Below, piece after piece: positions 1 to 11,301 of a stretch of 64,000 nucleotides of DNA. Position 1 is the first letter of the stretch, and each line of letters opens with the position of its first letter. Source of the DNA: Plasmopara viticola (Eukaryota > Oomycota > Peronosporomycetes > Peronosporales > Peronosporaceae); NCBI GenBank assembly GCA_001695595.3, contig MBPM02000126.1:1-64000 (forward strand). The letters run 5' to 3'. The translations under genes were made by a program, and so were the position numbers. Under the pieces are notes generated by a model, which worked only from the letters and a program-made list of their open reading frames with translations, was not told where the DNA came from and ran no database searches.

Positions 1-1008
1 GCGCGCGTCTTAAAAGACAGAAAGGACGTATCTGTCGTCGCACATTATCTCAGCACTCTAAGAAAATAATTATACATTTAGTTGCAGCTCAATTACGTCT
101 GCGCACGTCTTGACTGATAGAAAGTACGTATTTGTGGCAGCACCGCATCTCAGCACTTCAATGATGTAAACACACGCTTAGTTGTGGCTCTTTTGCGTCC
201 GAGCACATCTAAAAGGATTGGAAAGACGTTTCTATGGTCGTACAGCGTACAAGCGCTTGGATGAAGTGATGGTACGCTTAGTCGTGGCCTATTGCGCCCG
301 CGAAAGTTTCGATAGATAGAAAGGACGTATTTTGGCTGTACACGTCTCAACGCCTTAATAGAGTAATTATACGCTTTGTTGTATCTCTATTGCATCTGTG
401 CGCGTCTTAGAAGACAGAAAGGACGTATCTGTCGTCGCACATTATCTCAGCACTCTAGGAAAATGATTATACATTTAGTTGCAGCTCAATTACGTCTGCG
501 ACCGTCTTAAAGGATAGAAAGTACGTATTTGTGGCAGCACAGCGTCTCAGCGCTTCAATGATGTAATCACACACTTAGTTGTGGCTCTTTTGCGTCCGAG
601 CTCATCTGCAAGGATTAAAAAGACGTATCTATGGTCGTACAGCGTACCAGCGCTTGAATGAAGTGATGGTACGCTTAGTCGTGGCCCTATTGCGGTTGTA
701 AACGTTTCGATAGATTGAAAGGACGTATCTATGGTCGTACAACGTCTCAACGCTTCAAGAGAGTAATTATACGCTTTGTTGTATCTCTATTGCATCTGTG
801 CGCGTCTTTAAAGACAGAAAGGACGTATCTGTCGTCGCACATTATCTCAGCACTCTAGGAAAATGATTATACATTTAGTTGCAGCTCAATTACGTCTGCG
901 CACGTCTTGAATGATAGAAAGTACGTATTTGTGGCAGCACAGCGTCTCAGCGCTTCAATGATGTAATCACACACTTAGTTGTGGCTCTTCTGCATTCGAG
1001 CTCATCTG

Positions 1009-1030
1009 CAAGGATTTGGTCGTACAGCGT
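1009..1030. repeat. 15-bp deletion in S1
   Basis: The unit reads gcaaggatttggtcgtacag where neighbours have the extra segment gaaaagacgtatcta between aaggatt and tggtcg. It is a private deletion in domain A and makes this unit about 385 bp long. Confidence 0.85.
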
Positions 1031-3089
1031 ACCAGCGCTTGAATGAAGTTAATGTACGCTTAGTCGTGGCCCTATTGCGGTTGTGAACGTTTCGATAGAT
1101 TGAAAGACGTATCTATGGTTGTACAACGTCTCAACGCTTCAAGAGAGAAATTATACGCTTTGTTGTATCTCTATTGCATCTGTGCGCGTCTTAAAAGACA
1201 GAAAGGACGTATCTGTCGTCGCACATTATCTCAGCACTCTAGAAAATGATTATACATTTAGTTGCAGCTCAATTACGTCTGCGCACGTCTTGAATGATAG
1301 AAAGTACGTATTTGTGGCAGCACAGCGTCTCAGCGCTTCAATGATGTAAACACACGCTTAGTTGTGGCTCTTTTGCGTCCGAGCTCATCTAAAAGGATTG
1401 AAAAGACGTATCTATGGTCGTACAGCGTACCAGCGCTTGAATGAAGTGAATGTACGCTTAGTCGTGGCCCTATTGCGGTTGTGAAAGTTTCGATAGATTG
1501 AAAGGACGTATCTATGGCTGTACAACGTCTCAACGCCTTAATAGAGTAATTATACGCTTTGTTGTATCTCTATTGCATCTGTGCGCGTCTTAAAGACAGA
1601 AAGGACGTATCTGTCGTCGCACATTATCTCAGCGCTCTAGGAAAATGATTATACATTTAGTTGCAGCTCAATTACGTCTGTGCACGTCTTGAATGATAGA
1701 AAGTACGTATTTGTGGCAGCACAGCGTCTCAGCGCTTTAATGATGTAATCACACACTAAGTTGTGGCTCTTTTGCGTCCGAGCTCATCTGCAAGGATTGA
1801 AAAGACGTATCTATGGTCGTACAACGTACCAGCGCTTGAATGAAGTGAATGTACGCTTAGTCGTTGCCCTATTGCGGTTGTGAACGTTTCGATAGATTGA
1901 AAGGACGTATCTATGGTCGTACAACGTCTCAACGCTTCAAGAGAGTAATTATACGCTTTGTTGTATCTCTATTGCATCTGTGCGCGTCTTTAAAGACAGA
2001 AAGGACGTATCTGTCGTCGCACATTATCTCAGCACTCTAGGAAAATGATTATACATTTAGTTGCAGCTCAATTACGTCTGTGCACGTCTTGAATGATAGA
2101 AAGTACGTATTTGTGGCAGCACAGCGTCTCAGCGCTTCGATGATGTAAACACACACTTAGTTGGCTCTTTTGCGTCCGAGCTCATCTAAAAGGATTAAAA
2201 GACGTATCTATGGTCGTACAGCGTACCAGCGCTTAAATGAAGTGAATGTACGCTTAGTCGTGGCCTTATTGCGTTTGTGAAAGTCTCGATAGATTATAAG
2301 GACGTATCTATGGTCGCTACAACGTCTCAGCGCTTCAGGAGAGCAATTATACGCTTTATTGTATCTCTGTTGCATCTGTGCGCATCTTACAAGACAGAAA
2401 GGACGTATCTGTCGTCGCACATTATCTCAGTGCTTTAGGTAAATGATTGTACATTTATTGCGGCTCAATTACGTCTGCGCACGTTTTGAATGATAGAAAG
2501 TACGTATTTGTGGCAGCACAGCGTCTCAGCGCTTCGATGATGTGAAACACGCTTAGTTGTGGCTCTTTTGCGTCCGAGCTCATCTGAAAGGATTGAAAAG
2601 ACGTATCTATGGTCGTACAGCGTACCAGCGCTTAAATGAAGTGATGCTACGCTTAGTCGTGCCCTATTGCGGTTGTGAACGTTTCGATAGATTGAAAGGA
2701 CGTATCTATGGTTGTACAACGTCTCAACGCTTCAAGAGAGAATTATACGCTTGTTGTATCTCTATTACATCTGTGCGCGTCTTAAAAGACAGAAAGGACG
2801 TATCTGTCGTCGTACATTATCTCAGCGCTCTAGGAAAATGATTATACATTTCGTTGCAGCTCAATTACGTCTGCGCACGTTTTGAATGATAGAAAGTACG
2901 TAATTTTGGCCGCACAGCGTCTCAGCGCTTCAATGATGTAAACACACGCTTAGTGTGTCTTTTTTGCGTCCGAGCTCATCTGCAAGGATTGAAAAGACGT
3001 ATCCATGGTCGTCAGCGTACGCGCTTGAATGAAGTGAATGTAGCTTAGTTGGCCTATTGCGGTTGTGAACGTTTCGATAGATGAAAGGA

Positions 3090-3141
3090 CGTATCTATGG
3101 TCGTACAACGTCTCACGTATCTATGGTCGTACAACGTCTCA
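3090..3141. repeat. 26-bp tandem duplication across the S2/S3 junction
   Basis: The junction segment starting cgtatctatggtcgtaca and ending acgtctca occurs twice in direct succession (3090-3115 and 3116-3141). No other unit that I read has this doubling. It is a local slippage or unequal-exchange scar within the degraded left part of the array. Confidence 0.9.
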
Positions 3142-6100
3142 ACGCTTCAAGAGAGTAATTATACGCTTTGTTGTATCTCTATTGCATCTGTGCGCGTCTT
3201 AAAAGACAGAAAGGACGTATCTGTCGTCGCACATTATCTCAGCACTCTAGGAAAATGATTATACATTTAGTTGCAGCTCAATTACGTCTGCGCACGTCTT
3301 GAATGATAGAAAGTACGTATTTGTGGCAGCACAGCGTCTCAGCGCTTCAATGATGTAAACACACTTAGTTGTGGCTCTTTTGCGTCCGAGCTCATCTGCA
3401 AGGATTGAAAAGACGTATCTATGGTCGTACAGCGTACCAGCGCTTGAATGAAGTGAAAGTACGCTTAGTCGTGGCCCTATTGCGCCTGTGAACGTTTCGA
3501 TAGATTGAAAGGACGTATCTATGGTCGTACAACGTCTCAACGCTTCAAGAGAGTAATTACACGCTTTGTTGTATCTCTATTGCATCTGTGCGCGTCTTAA
3601 AAGACAGAAAGGACGTATCTGTCGTCGTACATTATCTCAGCACTCTAGGAAAATGATTATACATTTAGTTGCAGCTCAATTACGTCTGTGCACGTCTTGA
3701 ATGATAGAAAGTACGTATTTGTGGCCGCACAGCGTCTCAGCGCTTCAATGATGTAAACACACGCTTAGTTGTGGCTCTTTTGCGTCCGAGCTCATCTAAA
3801 AGGATTAAAAAGACGTATCTATGGTCGTACAGCGTACCAGCGCTTAAATGAAGTGAATGTACGCTTAGTCGTGGCCTATTGCGGTTGTGAACGTTTCGAT
3901 AGATTGAAAGGACGTATCTATGGTTGTACAACGTCTCAACGCTTCAAGAGAGTAATTATACGCTTTGTTGTATCTCTATTGCATCTGTGCGCGTCTTAAA
4001 AGACAGAAAGGACGTATCTGTCGTCGCACATTATCTCAGCGCTCTAGGAAAATGATTGTACATTTATTGCGGCTCAATTACGTCTGTGCACGTCTTGAAT
4101 GATAGAAAGTACGTATTTGTGGCCGCACAGCGTCTCAGCGCTTCAATGATGTAAACACGCTTAGTTGTGGCTCTTTTGCGTCCGAGCTCATCTGCAAGGA
4201 TTGAAAAGACGTATCTATGGTCGTACAGCGTACCAGCGCTTAAATGAAGTGAATGTACGCTTAGTCGTGGCCCTATTGCGGTTGTGAACGTTTCGATAGA
4301 TTGAAAGGACGTATCTATGGATGTACAACGTCTCAACGCTTCAAAGAGTAATTATACGCTTTGTTGTATCTCTATTGCATCTGTGCGCGTCTTAAAAGAC
4401 AGAAAGGACGTATCTGTCGTCGCACATTATCTCAGCACTCTAGGAAAATGATTATACATTTAGTTGCAGCTCAATTACGTCTGCGCACGTCTTGAATGAT
4501 AGAAAGTACGTATTTGTGGCAGCACAGCGTCTCAGCGCTTCAATGATGTAACACACACTTAGTTGTGGCTCTTTTGCGTCCGAGCTCATCTAAAAGGATT
4601 GAAAAGACGTATCTATGGTCGTACAGCGTACCAGCGCTTAAATGAAGTGAATGTACGCTTAGTCGTGGCCCTATTGCGGTTGTGAACGTTTCGATAGATT
4701 GAAAGGACGTATCTATGGTCGTACAACGTCTCAACGCTTCAAGAGAGCAATTATACGCTTTGTTGTATCTCTCATACATCTGTGCGCGTCTTAAAAGACA
4801 GAAAGGACGTATCTGTCGTCGCACATTATCTCAGCGCTCTAGGAAAATGATTATACATTTAGCTGCAGCTCAATTACGTCTGTGCACGTCTTGAATGATA
4901 GAAAGTACGTATTTGTGGCCGCACAGCGTCTCAGCGCTTCAATGATGTAAACACACGCTTAGTTGTGGCTCTTTTGCGTCCGAGCTCATCTGCAAGGATT
5001 GAAAAGACGTATCTATGGTCGTACAGCGTACCAGCGCTTGAATGAAGTGATAATACGCTTAGTCGTGGCCCTTTGCGGTTGTGAACGTTTCGATAGATTG
5101 AAAGGACGTATCTATGGTTGTACAACGTCTCAACGCTTCAAGAGAGTAATTATACGCTTTGTTGTATCTCTATTGCATCTGTGCGCGTCTTAAAAGACAG
5201 AAAGGACGTATCTGTCGTCGTACATTATCTCAGCGCTCTAGGAAAATGATTGTACATTTATTGCAGCTCAATTACGTCTGTGCACGTCTTGAATGATAGA
5301 AAGTACGTATTTGTGGCCGCACAGCGTCTCAGCGCTTCAATGATGTGAAACACGCTTAGTTGTGGCTCTTTTGCGTCCGAGCTCATCTGAAAGGATTGAA
5401 AAGACGTATCTATGGTCGTACAGCGTACCAGCGCTTAAATGAAGTGAATGTACGCTTAGTCGTGGCCCTATTGCGGTTGTGAACGTTTCGATAGATTGAA
5501 AGGACGTATCTATGGCTGTACAACGTCTCAACGCTTCAATAAAGTAATTATACGCTTTGGTGTATCTCACTTGCATCTGTGCGCGTCTTAGAAGACAGAA
5601 AGGACGTATCTGTCGTCGCACATTATCTCAGCACTCTAGGAAAATGATTATACATTTAGTTGCAGCTCAATTACGTCTGTGCACGTCTTGAATGATAGAA
5701 AGTACGTATTTGTGGCCGCACAGCGTCTCAGCGCTTCGATGATGTAGACACACACTTAGTTGCGGCTCTTTTGCGTCCGAGCTCATCTAAAAGGATTGAA
5801 AAGACGTATCTATGGTCGTACAGCGTACCAGCTCTTAAATGAAGTGAATGTACGCTTAGTTATGGCCTTTTGCGGTTGTGAACGTTTCGATAGATTGAAA
5901 GGACGTATCTATGGTCGTACAACGTCTCAACGCTTCAAAAGAGTAATTATACGCTTTGTTGTATCTCTAATGCATCTGTGCGTGTCTTAAAAGACAGAAA
6001 GGACGTATCTGTCGTCGCACATTATCTCAGCGCTCTAGGAAAATGATTGTACATTTAGTTGCAGCTCAATTACGTCTGTGCACGTCTTGAATGATAGAAA

Positions 6101-7720
6101 GTACGTATTTGTGGCCGCACAGCGTCTCAGCGCTTCAATGATGTAAACACACGCTTAGTTGTGGCTCTTTTGCGTCCGAGCTCATCTGCAAGGATTGAAA
6201 AGACGTATCTATGGTCGTACAGCGTACCAGCGCTTGAATGAAGTGAATGTACGCTTAGTCGTGGCCCTATTGCGGTTGTGAACGTTTCGATAGATTGAAA
6301 GGACGTATCTATGGTCGTACAACGTCTCAACGCTTCAAGAGAGTAATTATACGCTTTGTTGTATCTCTATTGCATCTGTGCGTGTCTTAAAAGACAGAAA
6401 GGACGTATCTGTCGTCGCACATTATCTCAGCGCTCTAGGAAAATGATTATACATTTGGCTGCAGCTCAATTACGTCTGTGAACGTCTGAATGATAGAAAG
6501 TACGTATTTGTGGCCGCACAGCGTCTCAGCACTTTTAATGATGTAAACACACACTTAGTTGTGGCTCTTTTGCGTCCGAGCTCATCTAAAAGGATTGAAA
6601 AGACGTATCTATGGTCGTACAGCGTACCAGCGCTTGAATGAAGTGAATGTACGCTTAGTCGTGGCCCTATTGAAGCTGTGAACGTTTCGATAGATTGAAA
6701 GGACGTATCTAGTGTCGTACAACGTCTCAACGCTTCAAGAGAGTAATTATACGCTTTGTTGTATCTCTATTGCATCTGTGCGTGTCTTAAAAGACAGAAA
6801 GGACGTATCTGTCGTCGCACATTATCTCAGCGCTCTAGGAAAATGATTATACATTTAGTTGCAGCTCAATTACGTCTGTGCACGTCTTGAATGATAGAAA
6901 GTACGTATTTGTGGCCGCACAGCGTCTCAGCGCTTCAATGATGTAAAACACGCTTAGTTTCGGCTCTTTTGCGTCCGAGCTCACCTTAAAGGATAAAAAA
7001 AGACGTATCTATGGTCGTACAGCGTACCAGCGCTTAAATGAAGTGAATGTACGCTTAGTCGTGGCCCTATTGCGGTTGTGAACGTTTCGATAGATTGAAA
7101 GGACGTATCTAGTGTCGTACAACGTCTCAACGCTTCAAGAGAAATTATACGCTTTGTTGTATCTCTATTGCATCTGTGCGCGTCTTAAAAGACAGAAAGG
7201 ACGTATCTGTCGTCGCACATTATCTCAGCACTCTAGGAAAATGATTATACATTTAGTTGCAGCTCAATTACGTCTGTGCACGTCTTGAATGATAGAAAGT
7301 ACGTATTTGTGGCCGCACAGCGTCTCAGCGCTTCAATGATGTAACACACGCTTAGTTGTGGCTCTTTTGCGTCCGAGCTCATCTGCAAGGATTGAAAAGA
7401 CGTATCTATGGTCGTACAGCGTACCAGCGCTTGAATGAAGTGAATGTACGCTTAGTCGTGGCCCTATTGCGGTTGTGAACGTTTCGATAGATTGAAAGGA
7501 CGTATCTATGGTCGTACAACGTCTCAACGCTTCAAGAGAGTAATTATACGCTTTGTTGTATCTCTATTGCATCTGTGCGCGTCTTAAAAGACAGAAAGGA
7601 CGTATCTGTCGTCGCACATTATCTCAGCGCTCTAGGAAAATGATTTACATTTAGTTGCAGCTCAATTACGTCTGTGCACGTCTTGAATGATAGAAAGTAC
7701 GTATTTGTGGCCGCACAGCG

Positions 7721-7730
7721 TCTCGAGCTT
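7721..7730. repeat. Rare S1 variant tctcgagctt, first copy
   Basis: The usual tctcagcgctt is replaced by tctcgagctt, creating a CTCGAG site. The same rare form recurs at 10907-10916, which is 3186 bp or eight units away. Confidence 0.75.
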
Positions 7731-10700
7731 CAATGATGTAAACACACGCTTAGTTGTGGCTCTTTTGCGTCCGAGCTCATCTAAAAGGATTGAAAAGACG
7801 TATCTATGGTCGTACAGCGTACCAGCGCTTGAATGAAGTGAATGTACGCTTAGTCGTGGCCCTATTGCGGTTGTGAACGTTTCGATAGATTGAAAGGACG
7901 TATCTATGGTCGTACAACGTCTCAACGCTTCAAGAGAGTAATTATACGCTTTGTTGTATCTCTATTGCATCTGTGCGCGTCTTAAAAGACAGAAAGGACG
8001 TATCTGTCGTCGCACATTATCTCAGCGCTCTAGGAAAATGATTATACATTTAGTTGCAGCTCAATTACGTCTGTGCACGTCTTGAATGATAGAAAGTACG
8101 TATTTGTGGCCGCACAGCGTCTCAGCGCTTCAATGATGTAAACACACGCTTAGTTGTGGCTCTTTTGCGTCCGAGCTCATCTAAGGATTAAAAGACGTAT
8201 CTATGGTCGTACAGCGTACCAGCGCTTGAATGAAGTGATGGTACGCTTAGTCGTGGCCCTATTGCGGTTGTGAACGTTTCGATAGATTGAAAGGACGTAT
8301 CTATGGTCGTACAACGTCTCAACGCTTCAAGAGAGTAATTATACGCTTTGTTGTATCTCTATTGCATCTGTGCGCGTCTTAAAAGACAGAAAGGACGTAT
8401 CTGTCGTCGTACATTATCTCAGCACTCTAGGAAAATGATTATACATTTAGTTGCGGCTCAATTACGTCTGTGCACGTCTTGAATGATAGAAAGTACGTAT
8501 TTGTGGCCGCACAGCGTCTCAGCGCTTCAATGATGTAATTACACACTTAGTTGTGGCTCTTTTGCGTCCGAGCTCATCTGCAAGGATTGAAAAGACGTAT
8601 CTATGGTCGTACAGCGTACCAGCGCTTGAATGAAGTGATGATACGCTTAGTCGTGGCCCTATTGCGGTTGTGAACGTTTCGATAAATTGAAAGGACGTAT
8701 CCATGGTCGTACAACGTTTCAACGCTTCAAGAAGTAATTATACGCTTGGTTGTATCTCTATGACATCTGTGCGCGTCTTAAAAGATAGAAAGGACGTATC
8801 TGTCGTCGCACATTATCTCAGCACTCTAGGAAAATGATTATACATTTAGTTGCAGCTCAATTACGTCTGTGCACGTCTTGAATGATAGAAAGTACGTATT
8901 TGTGGCAGCACAGCGTCTCAGCGCTTCAATGATGTAATTACACACTTAGTTGTGGCTCTTTTGCGTCCGAGCTCATCTGCAAGGATTGAAAAGACGTATC
9001 TATGGTCGTACAGCGTACCAGCGCTTGAATGAAGTGAATGTACGCTTAGTCGTGGCCCTATTGCGGTTGTGAACGTTTCGATAGATTGAAAGGACGTATC
9101 TATGTACAACGTCTCAACGCTTCAAGAGAGTAATTATACGCTTTGTTGTATCTCTATTGCATCTGTGCGCGTCTTAAAAGACAGAAAGGACGTATCTGTC
9201 GTCGCACATTATCTCAGCACTCTAGGAAAATGATTGTACATTTAGTTGCGGCTCAATTACGTCTGTGCACGTCTTGAATGATAGAAAGTACGTATTTGTG
9301 GCCGCACAGCGTCTCAGCGCTTCAATGATGTAAACACACGCTTAGTTGTGGCTCTTTTGCGTCCGAGCTCATCTGCAAGGATTGAAAAGACGTATCTATG
9401 GTCGTACAGCGTACCAGCGCTTGAATGAAGTGAATGTACGCTTAGTCGTGGCCCTATTGCGGTTGTGAACGTTTCGATAGATTGAAAGGACGTATCTATG
9501 GTCGTACAACGTCTCAACGCTTCAAGAGAGTAATTATACGCTTTGTTGTATCTCTATTGCATCTGTGCGCGTCTTAAAAGACAGAAAGGACGTATCTGTC
9601 GTCGCACATTATCTCAGCACTCTAGGAAAATGATTGTACATTTATCGCGGCTCAATTACGTTTGTGCACGTCTTGAATGATAGAAAGTACGTATTTGTGG
9701 CCGCACAGCGTCTCAGCGCTTCAATGATGTAAACACACGCTTAGTTGTGGCTCTTTTGCGTCCGAGCTCATCTGCAAGGATTGAAAAGACGTATCTATGG
9801 TCGTACAGCGTACCAGCGCTTAAATGAAGTGAATGTACGCTTAGTCGTGGCCCTATTGCGGTTGTGAACGTTTCGATAGATTGAAAGGACGTATCTATGG
9901 TTGTACAACGTCTCAACGCTTCAAGAGAGTAATTATACGCTTTGTTGTATCTCTATTGCATCTGTGCGCGTCTTAAAAGACAGAAAGGACGTATCTGTCG
10001 TCGCACATTATCTCAGCACTCTAGGAAAATGATTATACATTTAGTTGCAGCTCAATTACGTCTGTGCACGTCTTGAATGATAGAAAGTACGTATTTGTGG
10101 CCGCACAGCGTCTCAGCGCTTCAATGATGTAAACACACGCTTAGGTTTGGCTCTTTTGCGTCCGAGCTCATCTAAAAGGATTGAAAAGACGTATCTATGG
10201 TCGTACAGCGTACCAGCGCTTGAATGAAGTGATGATACGCTTAGTCGTGGCCCTATTGCGGTTGTGAACGTTTCGATAGATTGAAAGGACGTATCTATGG
10301 TTGTACAACGTCTCAACGCTTCAAGAGAGTAATTATACGCTTTGTTGTATCTCTATTGCATCTGTGCGCGTCTTAAAAGACAGAAAGGACGTATCTGTCG
10401 TCGCACATTATCTCAGCGCTCTAGGAAAATGATTATACATTTAGTTGCAGCTCAATTACGTCTGTGCACGTCTTGAATGATAGAAAGTACGTATTTGTGG
10501 CCGCACAGCGTCTCAGCGCTTCAATGATGTAAACACACGCTTAGTTGTGGCTCTTTTGCGTCCGAGCTCATCTAAAAGGATTGAAAAGACGTATCTATGG
10601 TCGTACAGCGTACCAGCGCTTGAATGAAGTGAATGTACGCTTAGTCGTGGCCCTATTGCGGTTGTGAACGTTTCGATAGATTGAAAGGACGTATCTATGG

Positions 10701-10738
10701 TCGTACAACGTCTCAACGCTTCAAAAGAGTAATTATAC

Positions 10739-10930
10739 GCTTTGTCGATCACTAATGCATCTGTGCGTGTCTTAAAAGACAGAAAGGACAATCTGTCGTC
10801 GTACATTATCTCAGCACTCTAGGAAAATGATTGTACATTTTTGCGGCTCAATTACGTCTGTGCACGTCTTGAATGATAGAAAGTACGTATTTGAGGCCGC
10901 ACAGCGTCTCGAGCTTACTGATGAAAACAC
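10739..10930. repeat. Degraded unit segment spanning S3, S4 and the start of S1
   Basis: S3 reads tttgtcgatcactaatgcat instead of tttgttgtatctctattgcat, followed by aggacaatctgtcgtcg with a lost base. S4 has lost bases in acatttttgcgg and reads ttgaggccgc. S1 begins tctcgagcttactgatgaaaa. These indels fuse short reading frames by chance and have no coding meaning. Confidence 0.8.
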
Positions 10931-11301
10931 ACGCTTAGTTGTGGCTCTTTTGCGTCCGAGCTCATCTGCAAGGATTGAAAAGACGTATCTATGGTCGTAC
11001 AGCGTACCAGCGCTTGAATGAAGTGAATGTACGCTTAGTCGTGGCCCTATTGCGGTTGTGAACGTTTCGATAGATTGAAAGGACGTATCTATGGTTGTAC
11101 AACGTCTCAACGCTTCAAGAGAGTAATTATACGCTTTGTTGTATCTCTATTGCATCTGTGCGCGTCTTAAAAGACAGAAAGGACGTATCTGTCGTCGCAC
11201 ATTATCTCAGCGCTCTAGGAAAATGATTATACATTTAGTTGCAGCTCAATTACGTCTGTGCACGTCTTGAATGATAGAAAGTACGTATTTGTGGCCGCAC
11301 A

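Larger units (their letters stand above)
1..3333. repeat. Array domain A: ragged, indel-rich units (about 8 copies)
   Basis: This is the most heterogeneous part of the array. S4 mostly ends in gtggcagcac, whereas later units have gtggccgcac. Units differ by scattered substitutions and by small and larger indels, including a 15-bp deletion near 1017 and a 26-bp tandem duplication at 3090-3141. The stretch at about 2950-3090 has lost many single bases (for example gtcgtcagcgtacgcgcttg in S1/S2). S3 has alternative forms such as cgccttaatagag near 345 and 1530. Decay of this kind is what is usually seen toward the edge of a satellite block, where unequal exchange homogenises less efficiently; that placement is inference. 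Confidence 0.85.
3334..11301. repeat. Array domain B: intermediate-divergence units (about 20 copies)
   Basis: Mean spacing of S1 starts is about 398 bp. Each unit is recognisable throughout but carries several private changes. S1 alternates between ctgcaaggatt, ctaaaaggatt and ctgaaaggatt. S2 alternates between gaatgaagtgaatg, aaatgaagtgaatg and gaatgaagtgatgg. S4 alternates between tttagttgcagctc and tttattgcggctc. Some variants that later become fixed in the right-hand domain already occur singly here: tctagtgtcgtac at about 6709 and 7109, and cactaatgc at 10750. A degraded unit lies at about 10740-10930. Confidence 0.85.

Noticed and set aside
2557..2841. Plus-strand open frames of 60-94 codons (for example here, 3769-3999, 4963-5193 and 16896-17126)
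   Set aside because: They appear only where local indels in S2 remove a stop. They are absent from neighbouring units and show no start context or domain.
10141..10150. Telomere-like TTAGG in cttaggtttggc
   Set aside because: A single pentamer inside an S1 variant; no tandem TTAGG, TTAGGG or related tract exists in the window.
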